A stretch of 64,000 nt of DNA, taken from NCBI RefSeq assembly GCF_000346465.2, contig NC_034015.1, positions 461,019 to 525,018 on the forward strand, read 5' to 3'. Positions 46,801 to 57,892 of the stretch are shown piece by piece; position 1 is the first letter of the stretch, and each line of letters begins with the position of its first letter. A model generated the notes under the pieces. The model did no database searches. It was given only the letters and a program-made list of their open reading frames with translations, and had not been told where the DNA came from. This stretch comes from Prunus persica. Its lineage: Eukaryota > Streptophyta > Magnoliopsida > Rosales > Rosaceae. The translations under genes were made by a program, and so were the position numbers.

Positions 46801-49447
46801 TCGCCCTAAGACATGTTGGATATGCCAGGGTGACTCTTTGGAAGCATCATGAATTTCTCAGGTCCATTTATGTGTATTTTGGAATAATACAAGATATATA
46901 CACAGAGATAGACAGGTGGAGAGAGAATAGTTTGATGCAAGCTTATTTATATTTTTCTCCAGGTGGACTTTGCCTACATTTTGGACTTGGATAGCCTTGG
47001 TTTTAATGTTAAGGTACTGCCAATTTAACTTTTTTGTTTTTAATAACCCATTTATATTTTTAATAAAGCATTTTTCTTGTGCCAAAATAATATACAGAAT
47101 CAGTTTTTTCCAAACTAAATAAAGCCCATAGGTCAAGTGGCATTGGAGCTGGGTGCGAAGTGGTAGAACCTGGTTCAAATTCTATTGTAACTTCGTGAGG
47201 AAAAAAATAAACCTCAGTTCATTCAAACTGAAGCCATTAATGTAGAATACTTGTTCTACAATCAAACACTCATTATTTTCTAAACCTCTTACCCCTTTAT
47301 CACTACTAAACAAATTCTGTTTTACCCAAACCAAATTAATTTGTTTCTTCCATTTTGACATATATTGTTGACTTTATTATTCTTCTTTTAGGCTGGTTAT
47401 CAAAGGGAAAATTTCAAGCTTCGCATACCTTTTACTAGACGGGCAGAGGATCGAAAGTGAGACATCTTATTTAAATGAATATTTCCTTTCTTGTGGAAGT
47501 CCAGATTTACCTTTTATGTTAATGTTGTACTGCATAGATCATGGCATTGGGCGGAGGATAGTTATTCTTTTTCATGGTTGATGGCTACAGGATGTACTCA
47601 ATTAATTGAAAATCATAGTTTGTCTTGATTTATTTTTGGTGATGGCGGGTCGAAGCAAGCACCTCTCTCCCCCCCCCCCCCCCACCACAAAAAAAAAGCA
47701 AAAACTACAAAGAAGCTATTCTAGCCCGAGTTACATACATGGTGTCATTAATAATTTTTCTTAAAATTATAACAAGAAATTTCAGACTAATGCCTTTCAG
47801 ATTATTCTACTAGGGTTGTATCATTAATGTTAGTATTTTACTTCTATAGATCGCAGTATTATTATTCCTGACCTTCATGTGTAGATATCAATATTCTTTT
47901 GCATGGTGTAAGTATATTTCACACGGAATTGACTCTTGTTCTCATAAACTGTCTCGTTGTAGAGAACGGAAAGACGGGAAGAGAATTAGGTTCTGGGATG
48001 ATAAATGGGTTGAGAATTCCTTTGAATTTATTTTTACCGTGTCTTTATAAATTGTCATGTTTTCATAACATATTAATCCCACTTTGCCAATGTCATCCCT
48101 TTATTTATTGGGTTAGAAATTTCAGTTCCAAAGGAATTAAATTACATTGAAATTGGTCAGCCTCCCTGTATGTTATTTTTTATTGAAAAGGTTTGTTTGT
48201 ACCCTTTGTGGGGTGATAGAAGGATGTGACAACTTAAATCTTCTGGAAATTCTTCTTGAAAGTTCATTCAATAAATTCTATCTGAAAAATAATAATAATA
48301 ATAATGCATCTGAAATGATTGGTCAGTCACGTAGTCCTGAGGGTACATGTAAGGTAGAATTTCTTGTTTGGATGATTTCTCATAGGATGGTTAGAACCTT
48401 TGATATGTTCAATGAATGAGTCCTAATGTTTTCTTTTCCCATTCTTGGTGTATCATGTGTAGAAAAGGAATGGAGGGCGTTGATTATTCATTTATCCATT
48501 ACCAATTGCAGTTAGTTTGTAGAATTTTTTTTTTTTCTGAGACGAGGTTGAGTTGGCTTTTCTGGCTTTTGTATTCGTTATTTGTTGAGAAACTTTGTGC
48601 CTTTGGTGGAGAATAAAAGGGCAAAAATTTTCTGAAACTGTTGTCTTTTGAATTTCTTTTGGGTGGCTTGGTTAGAAAGAAATGTTTGACTTTTTAAGGG
48701 AAACTGGGAAAAGAGGAGGATTTCTTGTGCGAAAGAGTGCAGTTTTGAGCTTTGTTGTAGGAATCACTTCCATTGATTTAGATATTTGGTTCTTCATTTT
48801 TCATTTGGATTTGGGGATCTGCAGTTTGCTGAATTTTCATACTATTATAACCATTTTTCTGAGCATTTGAATGTAACTAAAAGGATAGGTTACTTTTCTC
48901 TTTGTGTAGGACTGCTTGTCCGCTGGTGGTCCATTATTTTGTACCTTTATGTCTTTATCTAATATAGTCTTTGTTTCTTATAGAAAAACATTTGGATGAG
49001 ATTGAATTATAGCAACTCAAAGTTTGTCTTAAAAGTATATGATTACCAAAAGTTTCGATGTCACCAGAGTCATCTGAACCCTGGACTGTGAGACTTATCC
49101 CTCAAATACTGGGTACCTGACTGTAGGTCTTTCAGTACAAGGGTGGAGGACAGAAAAGTCCTATTTAAATAATGTAATATTCTAATGTGATCGACTAATG
49201 ACTTTACTTTTGATTATGAAGTACTGTTTTGACAATTGTATGTTTCTTTTTCTTTTCCTTTTTTTTTTTTCCAGTTACAACATGTTTTTGGTATGAAGAT
49301 TGCTACGAAAAGTTCTTGCTGCCTAGTTTGAGTTTGTTTAAATTGTTTATAAGAAGTTCAATTTCTTTTTTCTGTGTTAATCTTTTTAGGGATGTGAAGA
49401 CTCTAATAGTGGATATGCTTCATGCTGCGAAGCCTCAAGATAGTTGA
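40878..49447 (+). CDS. HOZ: Chloroplast HugZ-like heme/FMN split-barrel protein (HOZ-like)
   Basis: Twelve inferred coding exons: 40878-41048, 41322-41375, 41522-41608, 42780-42878, 45343-45438, 45568-45633, 45721-45811, 46028-46095, 46187-46252, 46963-47013, 47392-47456 and 49390-49447. All are GT-AG with consistent phases, giving 323 residues. The first 45 or so residues are rich in Ser, Arg and Pro with few acids, like a chloroplast transit peptide. Then comes a pyridoxamine-phosphate-oxidase-type split barrel (GYPSGSMVDFACDADGSPIL, CSLLVARDPEDRTDLVVTL, FGDFQFIRIEPKVVRYVSG) and a C-terminal DUF2470-type domain (SHMNKDHAEDTKAIV, LDLDSLGFNVKAGYQ). The closest relative I recall is Arabidopsis At3g03890, a dimeric heme-binding HugZ homologue in chloroplasts. 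Introns 4 and 11 are long because LINE pieces sit in them. A second Met directly follows the first. Confidence 0.92.
42502..42538 (+). pseudogene. trnT-GGU: Truncated plastid trnT-GGU copy
   Basis: TTTAACTCAGTGGTAGAGTA and the following ACGCCATGGTA agree with the 5' half of chloroplast tRNA-Thr(GGU) as I remember it (first base to just past the anticodon GGT), with one mismatch in the acceptor arm. The T arm is absent. It sits in intron 3 of the HugZ-like gene. It is probably a tiny nuclear plastid-DNA insertion; a tRNA-derived SINE head is an alternative. Confidence 0.5.
43830..44400 (-). mobile_element. LINE 3' fragment in intron 4
   Basis: The minus-strand frame at 44232-43951 reads FREMGISWVIPMDCFSLHSE and then KAKVMWGCMIMAVLWVVWTE, the segment after the zinc-binding motif of plant LINE ORF2. 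Upstream on the minus strand (44370-44235) the zinc-binding part is present in broken frames. The short T-run at 43820 on the plus strand is the likely remnant of its poly-A tail. Confidence 0.8.
45486..45510 (+). repeat. (TATC)n microsatellite
   Basis: About six TATC units lie in intron 5 of the HugZ-like gene. Confidence 0.9.
47100..47212 (+). mobile_element. Possible tRNA-derived SINE fragment
   Basis: ATAGGTCAAGTGGCATTGGA resembles a pol III A box and GGTTCAAATTC (about 47172) a B box, at the spacing seen in plant SINEs, followed by an A-rich stretch. It lies in intron 10 of the HugZ-like gene. The ends are not defined. Confidence 0.4.
47667..47697 (+). repeat. Poly-C then poly-A simple repeat
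   Basis: A run of about 16 C (47669-47683) is closely followed by an A run, within intron 11 of the HugZ-like gene. Confidence 0.9.
47900..48990 (+). mobile_element. LINE 3' fragment in intron 11, sense orientation
   Basis: Plus-strand pieces read GKRIRFWDDKWVENSFEF (about 47970-48020), VEFLVWMISHRMVRTFDM, SWCIMCRKGMEGVDYSFIH (zinc-binding segment with Cys-x2-Cys, about 48436-48490) and, in a shifted frame, a tail beginning near 48590. This is the C-terminal part of a plant LINE ORF2, with frameshifts. It accounts for most of the 1.9-kb intron. Confidence 0.8.
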
Positions 49448-49899
49448 TCTCAGAGTACACAAGAAGGTGCGCTTATCTAATTTTTTTAGTGATAAATATC
49501 GAGTTTGTATAGGCTGGCATTTTTCTTTTAAATTTTTTTCTCTGCTAGCCCCTAGCCACTGGTAAAAATTGAGACAATAAAACAAAAACTTTAGAAAAAG
49601 AAAAAGAGCGAATTGGAGGGGTAAGGCCTCTTATGGTTTTCTCTGCCACTCTTTCTAGTTTCAACTATTTGTCTTTCATGAAGAGAAAGGGAAATTGGAT
49701 GATTTAGTTATCTTTGTCAGGGATGTTTGTTTGGAAAACCTTCTTTAGAACAAAAACAAATTTTAATTTAATTGATTTAAGGTTTGTTTTGTGCTGATTT
49801 AGATGGTTTGGATTGGTTATTAAAAGAGACGGAATTTTACTGCATAAGACAATAAAAGCAGGGGTGGTCAAGATGGCCACAACAGACAAACAGAAAACA

Positions 49900-50580
49900 T
49901 AAAAAACTAAAGCATCGTGAACAAAGCAGACCCCTAAGACGCCTAACCAGGAAAACCTGTATGGACAGTCTTATCCTGAAAAGCTAGTGAATGGAAGCTT
50001 TCCAGTCAAGCCAAATAATCCTAAAGGAAAGGTCTCTAAATTCTGACGAGGTCGACCCCCTAAGATCGATCTGTTTCGTTCCAATCAAACTACCCATAAA
50101 ACGGCCAGTACAATGCAGCCCCATAGAAACTTAGCTTTCTTTCCATTTCCTTGGAGTTTGTCTCTCAGGGAAAAAGGAGGAGCAATCTCTGGATAGCACC
50201 CACCTGATTTCAAACTCCCTAAACATTCGCAACCACAAGTTAAAGGTCACAGGGCAATGTAAGAAGAGAGGATCAACCGTTTCTGAGTTCCTTTTGCAGA
50301 GAATGCACCACTGAGGACGAAGGCAGGAGCTGGGTCTCCTTCTCTGAATCATGTCGCAAGTGTTAACCTTCCCGTGATTCGTAAGCCAAGCAAAACCTTT
50401 CACCTTGGGGGGCCTTAGTCTTCCAAATGAAGTTGTGTTGTTGAAAGGTTTTGGTTGGCTCGGTGTTGAGCAAGAACCAGCAGTAAGATTTGACGGAGAA
50501 ACTACCCGACGCGTCGACGCACCATTTTCTTGTGTTGACCCTTGAATGATGGATTAGTATGACTACATCATCCATTGTTT
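49900..50580 (-). mobile_element. LINE 3' fragment downstream of the HugZ-like gene
   Basis: Minus-strand frames at 50575-50363 (SGSFSVKSYCWFLL) and 50403-50131 (KGFAWLTNHGKVNTCDMIQR, WCILCKRNSETVDPLFLHCP) show the zinc-binding segment of plant LINE ORF2 with its Cys-x2-Cys...His-x4-Cys pattern. It is the same LINE group as the copy at 43.8-44.4 kb (shared GGCAATG and GGATCAACCGTTTC stretches). Confidence 0.85.
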
Positions 50581-50599
50581 CTCCTTTTCTTTTCGGTTA

Positions 50600-50692
50600 C
50601 TTTGGAAGGGAAGGGATTGAACCCTTGACCTATCCTTGTCCTAACCTATTCCCCTCCAATCACCACCTGGGCTAACCCCAAGGGCTTATTGT
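50600..50692 (-). mobile_element. tRNA-derived SINE fragment
   Basis: Minus strand: an A box TTAGCCCAGGTGG (about 50670) and, 46 bp on, a B box GGGTTCAATCCC (about 50617). Together they form the pol III promoter of plant SINEs of the Au type. The 3' tail is not clear. Confidence 0.7.
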
Positions 50693-52560
50693 TTGTCTTA
50701 TTTTTAGTTGTGTGGTTTGAGTCACTTCTTCTAGTGCACAAATATGATTTTGTTATGATTTAGATGATTTCAATGTTCTGGTTAAGATGGAGTTGATTAT
50801 CTCATTTCTGATTTAGTCTCTGGCGTATTGCTGATGTATAATTTATATCTTTTCTGAAGTAGTTTCAAGCCTGAAAATTTCAAAAAGTTTTCAGTACTTT
50901 TCTGAAATTTCCGAACTCGTTTGAACAGAAAAGATTTTGATAGTTTGTTTTTTCTAAAATATCTGAAACTTTAGAAATGAAAAGGTGTTTCAGAATTCCA
51001 AATTGACAAAAATCTCAATTGTAGTGTTTTTTGGGGTTCCAAAAAGTATGGAAATTTTTCTTAAGTCTTCTATTTCGATCCGATCCGATCCACGAAAAAT
51101 CAACTCTAATCTTACAATGTAGGTGCTGGATTTGGACTGAGAATTATTGCTACTTCAGTTCTTAACAAAGATAAAAGATAAATTGGTTTTGACCTTTTTC
51201 TCATAAACCTCATTGAAATTCTTGAAGGATAGGATGAGTCACTTTAAGGTTACAACTAATGTCTTTTTTATTAAACGTCCAAGAAATTAGTGTAATTTTG
51301 CAGAGGAATGAAGAATAATTATCTAAAAGACTAAAATTTATCCTGCAATACTTTTTTACATGATTTTATTTGCTACTTCAGTAAGTTTATTTAACTTCAT
51401 TTTGGAATAGTGTATATATTTGAATATGAATAAATTGCAATCGTTTTTATACTTCTAAATCAGTTAAGATGAGGTCTAGTGCTGATTGTAAAAGCCTCGT
51501 TGGCTTGTTATTGGCTGCCCAGGTTTAAAACCGGCTCTCATGCTTATTAACTTGTAAGCTGTACTCATGAAAATGGAAATTAAAGAGTTCTTGAATGATG
51601 ACAGTTCATTTTTCTTTATAAAAAAAATCACAATTCCTTGATATCTTTTTCTTATCATCTATAGTCACAAAAGTTCTGCAAAATTCTTTTCTTTCCCTGG
51701 CTTTGAAACTTATAGCAGGCTAGCATATTTTCTTAATAGTTGCCAAATTCTAGTTGCTGCTGCTGCAAAGAATCATCAGCACTTCAATTGTTTCAACTTA
51801 GATAGTAACATGTACAGCTCAGGGTCCTAGTCCGGGGTATTACCATGTATGGAGTTGATCTAGGGTGGCGTTTTGCGTATGTTCCATTTTATGCTGGTAT
51901 TATTATGATGTTATCCGTAGTGTCGTTTCTTTTATGATATTCTTATCCTGTTTTTCTTTGTAGGATGTTTCAGCACCTCAGAACTGCCTTCTCTGAGGAT
52001 GGTGAAATCTGGACTTGGAAGAGGTGAATCGAGATAATCTTGGGAAAAGATCGTGTGTTCTCTTGTATTCTCAGAAAGAAAGTCTGCATATTAGTAAGGG
52101 TCATGGTTACAGGATCAATATAAATGGTTTTTAAAATCATACTTGTTTAATGTCAAAAGTGAGATTGTATATTCCATACATAGAATACCAACTGTACATC
52201 TTTTTCCGCTGTCGTTGTTTCTTTGAGAGATTGTGTAAAGAATAAATTGCTATAGAAGTTGGAACCCAATTGGGATTTGAAATATATGAGAAGGTGATAA
52301 TATTTTCGAATAGAATTTGACTTGTTTGGGTTCTCGGGTGCTCTTATGAGTTCCAGTGAACCGTCTGTTTATGTTGATCTAGTCTAGCAATTAATTTGGT
52401 TGACTTTCTATCAAGGGACTGGATATTGATCCAAAAGTATGACATTATTATTATGCTTGGGAAATGAAATGATAGTAGCAAAACGACGAAAGTAACAGAT
52501 TCAGGGCCCCATTGTAAGTTAATCAAAATTAATCGGATCCTAGCTTTTAGTTGAGATTAG

Positions 52561-52985
52561 TAAGAGCATCTCCAACAGTAGTAGTAAATAAAACTCTTCA
52601 AATTGAAGTTTGTTGACCTATGTGAATAAAACTCTCTAACAGTAGTAGCTTTTAGTTGAATAATTTTTGCTTTAACACTCTTCAATTCAATTAATGCAAT
52701 ATCAAGGGAAAGAATGAAAAATATGAAAACATGTGAAAAATGTCTATGTATTTATTATATGAAAAGAAACAAAAAATGCATATTTTTAACATTTTCAAGG
52801 TATGTTTTGTTTTTCCAAAATAAAATTAAATGTTTGAAGAGTTAAAGTCAACTTACCAAGAGAGAGAAAAAGGTTGCAGCTTTGATGACTGAGGTTGAAG
52901 AGACTATTGGAGATAGTTTTTCTGATGTGGCTCATCTATTTTAGAATTCCAAAGCTGTTGAAGAGATTATTGGAAATGCACCCTT
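52561..52985. mobile_element. MITE-like element (GAGCATCTCCAACAG type)
   Basis: The left end GAGCATCTCCAACAGTAG pairs with the complement of the right end, GTGCATTTCCAATAATCTC. Repeated CTCTAACAGTAGTAG and ACTCTTCAA blocks lie between. It is non-coding and about 425 bp. The target duplication is unclear. Confidence 0.6.
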
Positions 52986-54110
52986 ATAAAATTGGATATG
53001 GTAAGATTATAAATAATTATAAATCCAAGGTGGTTTGTACCGCAACACATAAATAAAACTGGGATTTCGAGTTACAATTAAAAGGCAAAGCCCTCAACAG
53101 TTGGTTTACTTTACCAAACCCCTACGTAACCTTAGTCTGGCCTGTCTAAGATAAACTCCCTCCTAAATAATCTTCTAATGTTAATCTTGGTATGTATTAA
53201 CAACGATGGCCATGACCTTCAAGTGATATTGAGAAAAGGAGAATTGAACCTTGGACTTTGGATGCTGGAGTTACAAGCCTCTAGCATGACCCTCCTATTA
53301 AGAGAGGTCACAATTCATGGGGTCGGGCTAAAACAATTTTATTTCTTTCCTTCATATGAAATTAAAATAATTATATGAATCTTTCTTTTATCACTTAATA
53401 GTTCTTTCATTATTAAGAAAATCCGACGTAAATTAGACCAGTTGGTCAAAATAGCGAATTATGAATTTAAAAGAAAATATATTATTAGACAAATAGCTAA
53501 TTGATTCCTTAACCTTAACAATTAGATCAAGACTTTAGTTGGGACAATTTGTTTATATAAAAATTTAACAAAAAAAGAAAAACAAATTCCCGATGAGGAA
53601 AGGAACAGGGCTGTAAGTAAAAGACAGCCAGTACGGCAGTAGCCAGCATATTTAGACACTACATTTGACCATGAACTGAAAGACATTTGAGTGCCCTCTC
53701 ATTTCAACTTAGGATGGGAACTCTGTGTGGGCTTTGCCAGCTAAAGCTAGCTCGACATATAACTTCTATATTTGACCTTCACTTTGTACTTGAATATTTC
53801 ACTTTTGTTAATGTTGTTTTTACCTTTTCCGGATATTCAAGTTACCTCTAGATTATTCCTTCCTTGTCACAAGTTGACATTTTGGGTCCATACAATTGTG
53901 CAGATCACAATGACAGCAAACAACTTTTTTGGTAAGAAAATACGATTGTGCAGATCAACAACACAAATTTAGAATACAATTTCATTATAGATTAAGACAC
54001 TGCTCATAGTTTCTATACAAAAGCATAACTTATCATTTTCCACGGTCGACCCTAACAAAAGCCTAACAACTCCATTTATCTTCTTCTTCTAAAACAGAAC
54101 CAAGAAAACT
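52986..54110. other. Spacer between HugZ-like and DUF1639 genes
   Basis: AT-rich. A tRNA-like B-box stretch (AGAATTGAACCTTGGACTTT, about 53240) hints at another SINE scrap, but no A box is evident. The last 100-150 bp is probably the 3' UTR of the minus-strand gene. Confidence 0.4.
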
Positions 54111-54140
54111 GTCTTCTTCTTCAACAAAATTCAGCACCTG

Positions 54141-55336
54141 TCATTCTGAGTCGCTTCCCAAACTCCCCATAGCCTTCAATCCTCTTGGTCTCTGCATCAC
54201 TCAAAACGAAGAAAACCCATTAACCCAATTGAAAATATTATTACTCCCAGCCAAAAACCAACAAAAAGAAAATTATTTTATGCAGCAAATCAGACAAGTC
54301 CAGTCCAAGTACCTTCTTAGAACTTTTCTTCTCCCTAACTTCATATCTCTCTTGGCACATATCAGTGAGCCAAGCACCAGGGCTCACCAACTACCACCCA
54401 ATCAAAAATGAAAACAAAAATCAATATCTAAACCAATTTCAAATCTATTTATTAGGCAAGAAATCAAAATAATAAATAATAAGAACAACAAAAGAACTTA
54501 CAAGTAAGCTTCGTTGGATGAGTTTGGCCCTTTTCTTGGGCCTTTGGGGAAGTTTGCAACCCTTCATGGCCAAAAAGTCCTCCTCTTTCTCTTTGCTTGA
54601 CAAAGTGATGTAAAGCTTCGGCCACACAAGCCCCCGGTCCTCTCCATTATTTCCATTCATTATAACCTTCCCATTCCCATTCTCATCCACACCCACTGAT
54701 CCTCTTGTGGTGTAGTACCTGTCCTCCTTCTCCGGCGAAGATGACTTCCGGTTCTCACCTGCACCTGACCGGAGCATGGTCCCCTCAGAATTCCTGTAAC
54801 CAAACAGACCCACAATTTTTTTAGCCTTTTCACCCCAAAAAAAAAAAAAAACAAAATTTATCCTTTTAAAACTGAACTTTCCTGTTATCAAACCCGTCTT
54901 TGATGGGTGGGGAAAGGGTATGGAATTATTTACTAGTACTTGGTATCCAATAGAACCAAAAATAGAATAAAACCCGAGTAAAAAATGAGCACAAATAAAA
55001 GAAAATTGGCTTCAAATTGTCTCTTCGTTTTTTTTTCCCCTTTACTTTCTCAGCAACCAAACAGGGCGGAGGCGTGGCCCAGAAGAATTATTTAAAATTT
55101 TCTCACATGGTAAGGCGATTGGATTGAAGATGAGAGTTCTCTTTTTCGGAAGCTGAGTCCGCAAAGCGATGGATCCGAGATGATGTGATTTTCCTGAAAA
55201 TGCCACCATTGAGCCTCTCGGAGATTTCTGAGCCTTTGACTCTCACACATCTGAGTCTCTTTCTGTTCCCCCACTGCAAGAAAAATTCTGGTTCTGAAGC
55301 TTTAGGCGCTCTCTGATTTCTCTCTTCCGTCTCCAT
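54141..55336 (-). CDS. DUF1639 family protein
   Basis: Inferred minus-strand coding exons: 55336-55107, 54793-54502, 54390-54313 and 54191-54141, all GT-AG with matching phases, giving 216 residues. An N-terminal EPEFFLQWGNRKRLRCVRVK motif leads to a variable Ser/Arg/Gly middle (GTMLRSGAGENRKSSSPEKE), then the DUF1639 core VWPKLYITLSSKEKEEDFLA followed by MKGCKLPQRPKKRAKLIQRS, and the C-terminal SPGAWLTDMCQERYEVREKK ending RPRGLKAMGSLGSDSE. The molecular function of the family is unknown to me; the many basic residues suggest a nuclear location, which is inference. An ATG nine bases further up (55345) is also in frame, but a good acceptor (TTTTAATGGCAG) ends at 55339, so the start at 55336 is preferred. 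It is convergent with the HugZ-like gene. Confidence 0.9.
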
Positions 55337-55345
55337 ATCTGCCAT

Positions 55346-56110
55346 TAAAATTAAAAAAATAATTGAAAACTGAAAATTTGAATGCCGCCATATAAAACCC
55401 AGAAGTGAAAAATCAATTTGAACAGTTAACTAGAAATCAAAATTCCAAAGAAAAATTGGGCTGTCTTTGCCAACTGATAAAACCCAAAGAGACATGATAA
55501 TACCTAAGCCTGAAGATTCAAGATCTACGACTGTAACAGAGAATACCCAAAGCCAAATCCTTCTCAAACTACCCTGCAATCAAAACAACAGAATGGTCAC
55601 AAAACTAAATCTATTCCCAAACCCAAAGGGAGACAGAAGAAAGAGCTTTGTGTAACAAAGAAACTAGAGATGAAGATAATTTGAAGAAAAATAACACCAA
55701 AAGTAAGAAGAAGAAAGCTTACAATGAGATTTTTCCATGCAAATGACACGAGTTTGAGAATTTATTTTAGCAAAAGAAAAAATTGAAAAGTTTCACCAAA
55801 ACAATGAAAGCCCAGACGGAGATGAAGATTGGTGTTTCAATCTTGCTTCTCCGCTTCCGTCTTTTGTGTTCTGGTCTTCTTCTCCTTTCGTTCTTCCTTT
55901 CTCCTCTGTTCTTCTCTGTCGTCCTCTTTCTCTCTCTTTCCTCTCGCGTTTTATCCTTTGCCTCGGCCGGACATCAAAATAACTGAAGATTATTACAACC
56001 GTCTGATTGGATATCAACGGTCTGATGCAACGGGTTATAGGTACCCCATTTTGGAGCCCAATGTGAGAATGCATTTCACACATTTGGGTGTAGCTAATTG
56101 GGTTTGAGCT
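55346..56110 (-). promoter_or_regulatory. DUF1639 leader exons and promoter region
   Basis: Likely non-coding leader exons lie on the minus strand at about 55505-55574 (acceptor ATTGCAG, donor TAG|GTATTATC) and upstream of a donor CATT|GTAAGC at about 55722. A GA-rich minus-strand tract (55850-55950) is probably near the transcript start. Plus-strand open frames here are not coding. Confidence 0.45.
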
Positions 56111-56299
56111 TATTTGAGAGCAGGAATTTGGGCCCACAATCTCAAAACCCCAACCCCAACTCTATTTTCATTTCTTTCATTTCCTGCTCTTTGTGACAAG
56201 TTGCGACTAAAAAGAGTAAAACGTGTAAAATGTGACTTGGTTTTTCCGAACAGGCAACTTCGATGGTGCACCTGGGGTATCAGTGCACCAACTTTTTAA

Positions 56300-56546
56300 G
56301 GGCTCATTTGGGACTGTCTTTTTAGAAAGTACTTCTATTTATAAGTGCTTCTAATAAAAGTGTTTTTCTTATAAAGTTGTTGAAAATTTCATAAAAAATC
56401 AAAGTACTTCCTAAAAAAGCACTTGAGAGTGCTTCCTAAAGAAACACATAGCAAGTGCTTCTATAGTTCAGAAGTACTTCTAAACTTTTTTGCCAAACAC
56501 CATCAGAAGCGCTTTCAGTTATCAAAAAGCACTCTCAAACGAGCCC
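56300..56546. mobile_element. MITE with GGGCTCATTTGGGA-type ends
   Basis: The left end GGGCTCATTTGGGACTG and right end CACTCTCAAACGAGCCC form a 17-bp imperfect terminal inverted repeat. The 247-bp interior repeats AAGTACTTC and AAGTGCTTC in both orientations and folds on itself. This is a widespread eudicot hAT-type MITE pattern. Target duplications are not clear. Confidence 0.8.
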
Positions 56547-57892
56547 TGAAAAAAAAAAATTTCTATGTTAACTGCATTTTAAGGTTACCGGTCAAAGTGC
56601 AATAATGTAGATTTCATGCAATTGCATTTTGCAAATGTCAAAATGCAATTGCAAATTTCAAAATGCAATTTGTTACAATTATTACACCACACTTGCAGAT
56701 TTTTTCATGATTCATGAGTTAGGGGTGGCTTTATATAACTTGTAACTAAAATTAATAAAACTTGGGTAGATTCATATAAATCCAATTAGCCAAATTGAAA
56801 TTGTTTTTTTACTTGTAACCAAATATCTAAACTATTCTTCTTCCTTTTTTCTTTTTTTTTTTTGTTATTTCTTAAATGTGAATAATTATTATAGGGAACT
56901 AAAATATGACTACATTGTATAACTCCTTCACATGTGATAATATCAATCAACGATAAGATATTCAACTTTTAAGACAATACAAATAACTGTCCACTTATAT
57001 TATAATAAATAATATATGACCGTACTCTGAAGTCACACAATAATTACTTCTCAAGATGACATATTATTATATAAAAATGTATATGTATTCATGCTTATTC
57101 TAAAACTAACTTTAAACAAATGTCTTATAACAAAAAATATATCTGATTTTTTGAAGATGACTTATAGCATCCTCCAACAAAAATTTTCCTTATGATCCTT
57201 TTCTAGATTTTGGTTAATATCCTTGTAATATAACTAGTTCACATTCCGATTAATAAAAAAAATGTTAAATAAAAATATCTAATAATATAATACTTAAATA
57301 ATATGTATTGCACTTTATAATCAACATATAATACATAAATATGATATTTACATATAATATATCAAATTTCAACTAAAATACTCAAAATCTTATATAAGTA
57401 TGTAACATAATAAAATACTAAATGAGGTAATGAAGGGGAAGAAAGTGATTGAGTTACCATCTCGTTCGCTTCTCATGTACGAAATTTTAGAATTCAAGCT
57501 AATTCTAAAATAATTTGAGACAAATGTCTTAAAACTAAAACTATATATTATTTCTTGAATATGACTCATAGCATATTCAAAATATGCTTTTACAAACTTA
57601 TTTCTATGCCTAAAAAAATTAATTAATACATTGTCATCCTCATATTCATGTTCCCACAAAAATTTCCCTTATGATCCTCTTCTGATTTTTGGTTCATATC
57701 CTTGTTATGGGTTTCCCATTTCCCATCCATAAAAAAATTGTTTAATAAGAATTTCTACTCATAAATATAGTATTTACACATAATATGTATAATTTCAACT
57801 AAAATACTAACTTTTTTATATATGTATTGTAACATAATAAAATACCAAATGGGGTAATGAAGGAGAAGAAAGTTACCAATCTCCTAACTTCC
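56547..57892. other. AT-rich spacer, no gene seen
   Basis: Very AT-rich. Two diverged direct copies of a segment ending TGTAACATAATAAAATAC occur (about 57325-57430 and 57765-57860). No gene is seen; the 89-codon minus frame at 57390-57659 is not convincing. Confidence 0.5.

Larger units (their letters stand above)
49448..52265 (+). other. 3' UTR of the HugZ-like gene with a long UTR intron
   Basis: After the stop, GTACACAAGAAG is followed by GTGCGCTTATC (49467), a possible donor. A good acceptor, TTTCTTTGTAG, ends at 51963, and the following sequence is leader-like without coding. If spliced, the 2.5-kb intron would hold a LINE fragment and a SINE. Placing the true transcript end near 52260 is a guess. 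Confidence 0.45.

Noticed and set aside
54778..54891. Start of the DUF1639 protein at 54891 (MITGKFSFKRINF...)
   Set aside because: This part is the intron before exon 2. The true N-terminus (FFLQWGNRKRLRC) is encoded at 55336-55107 and splices in frame.
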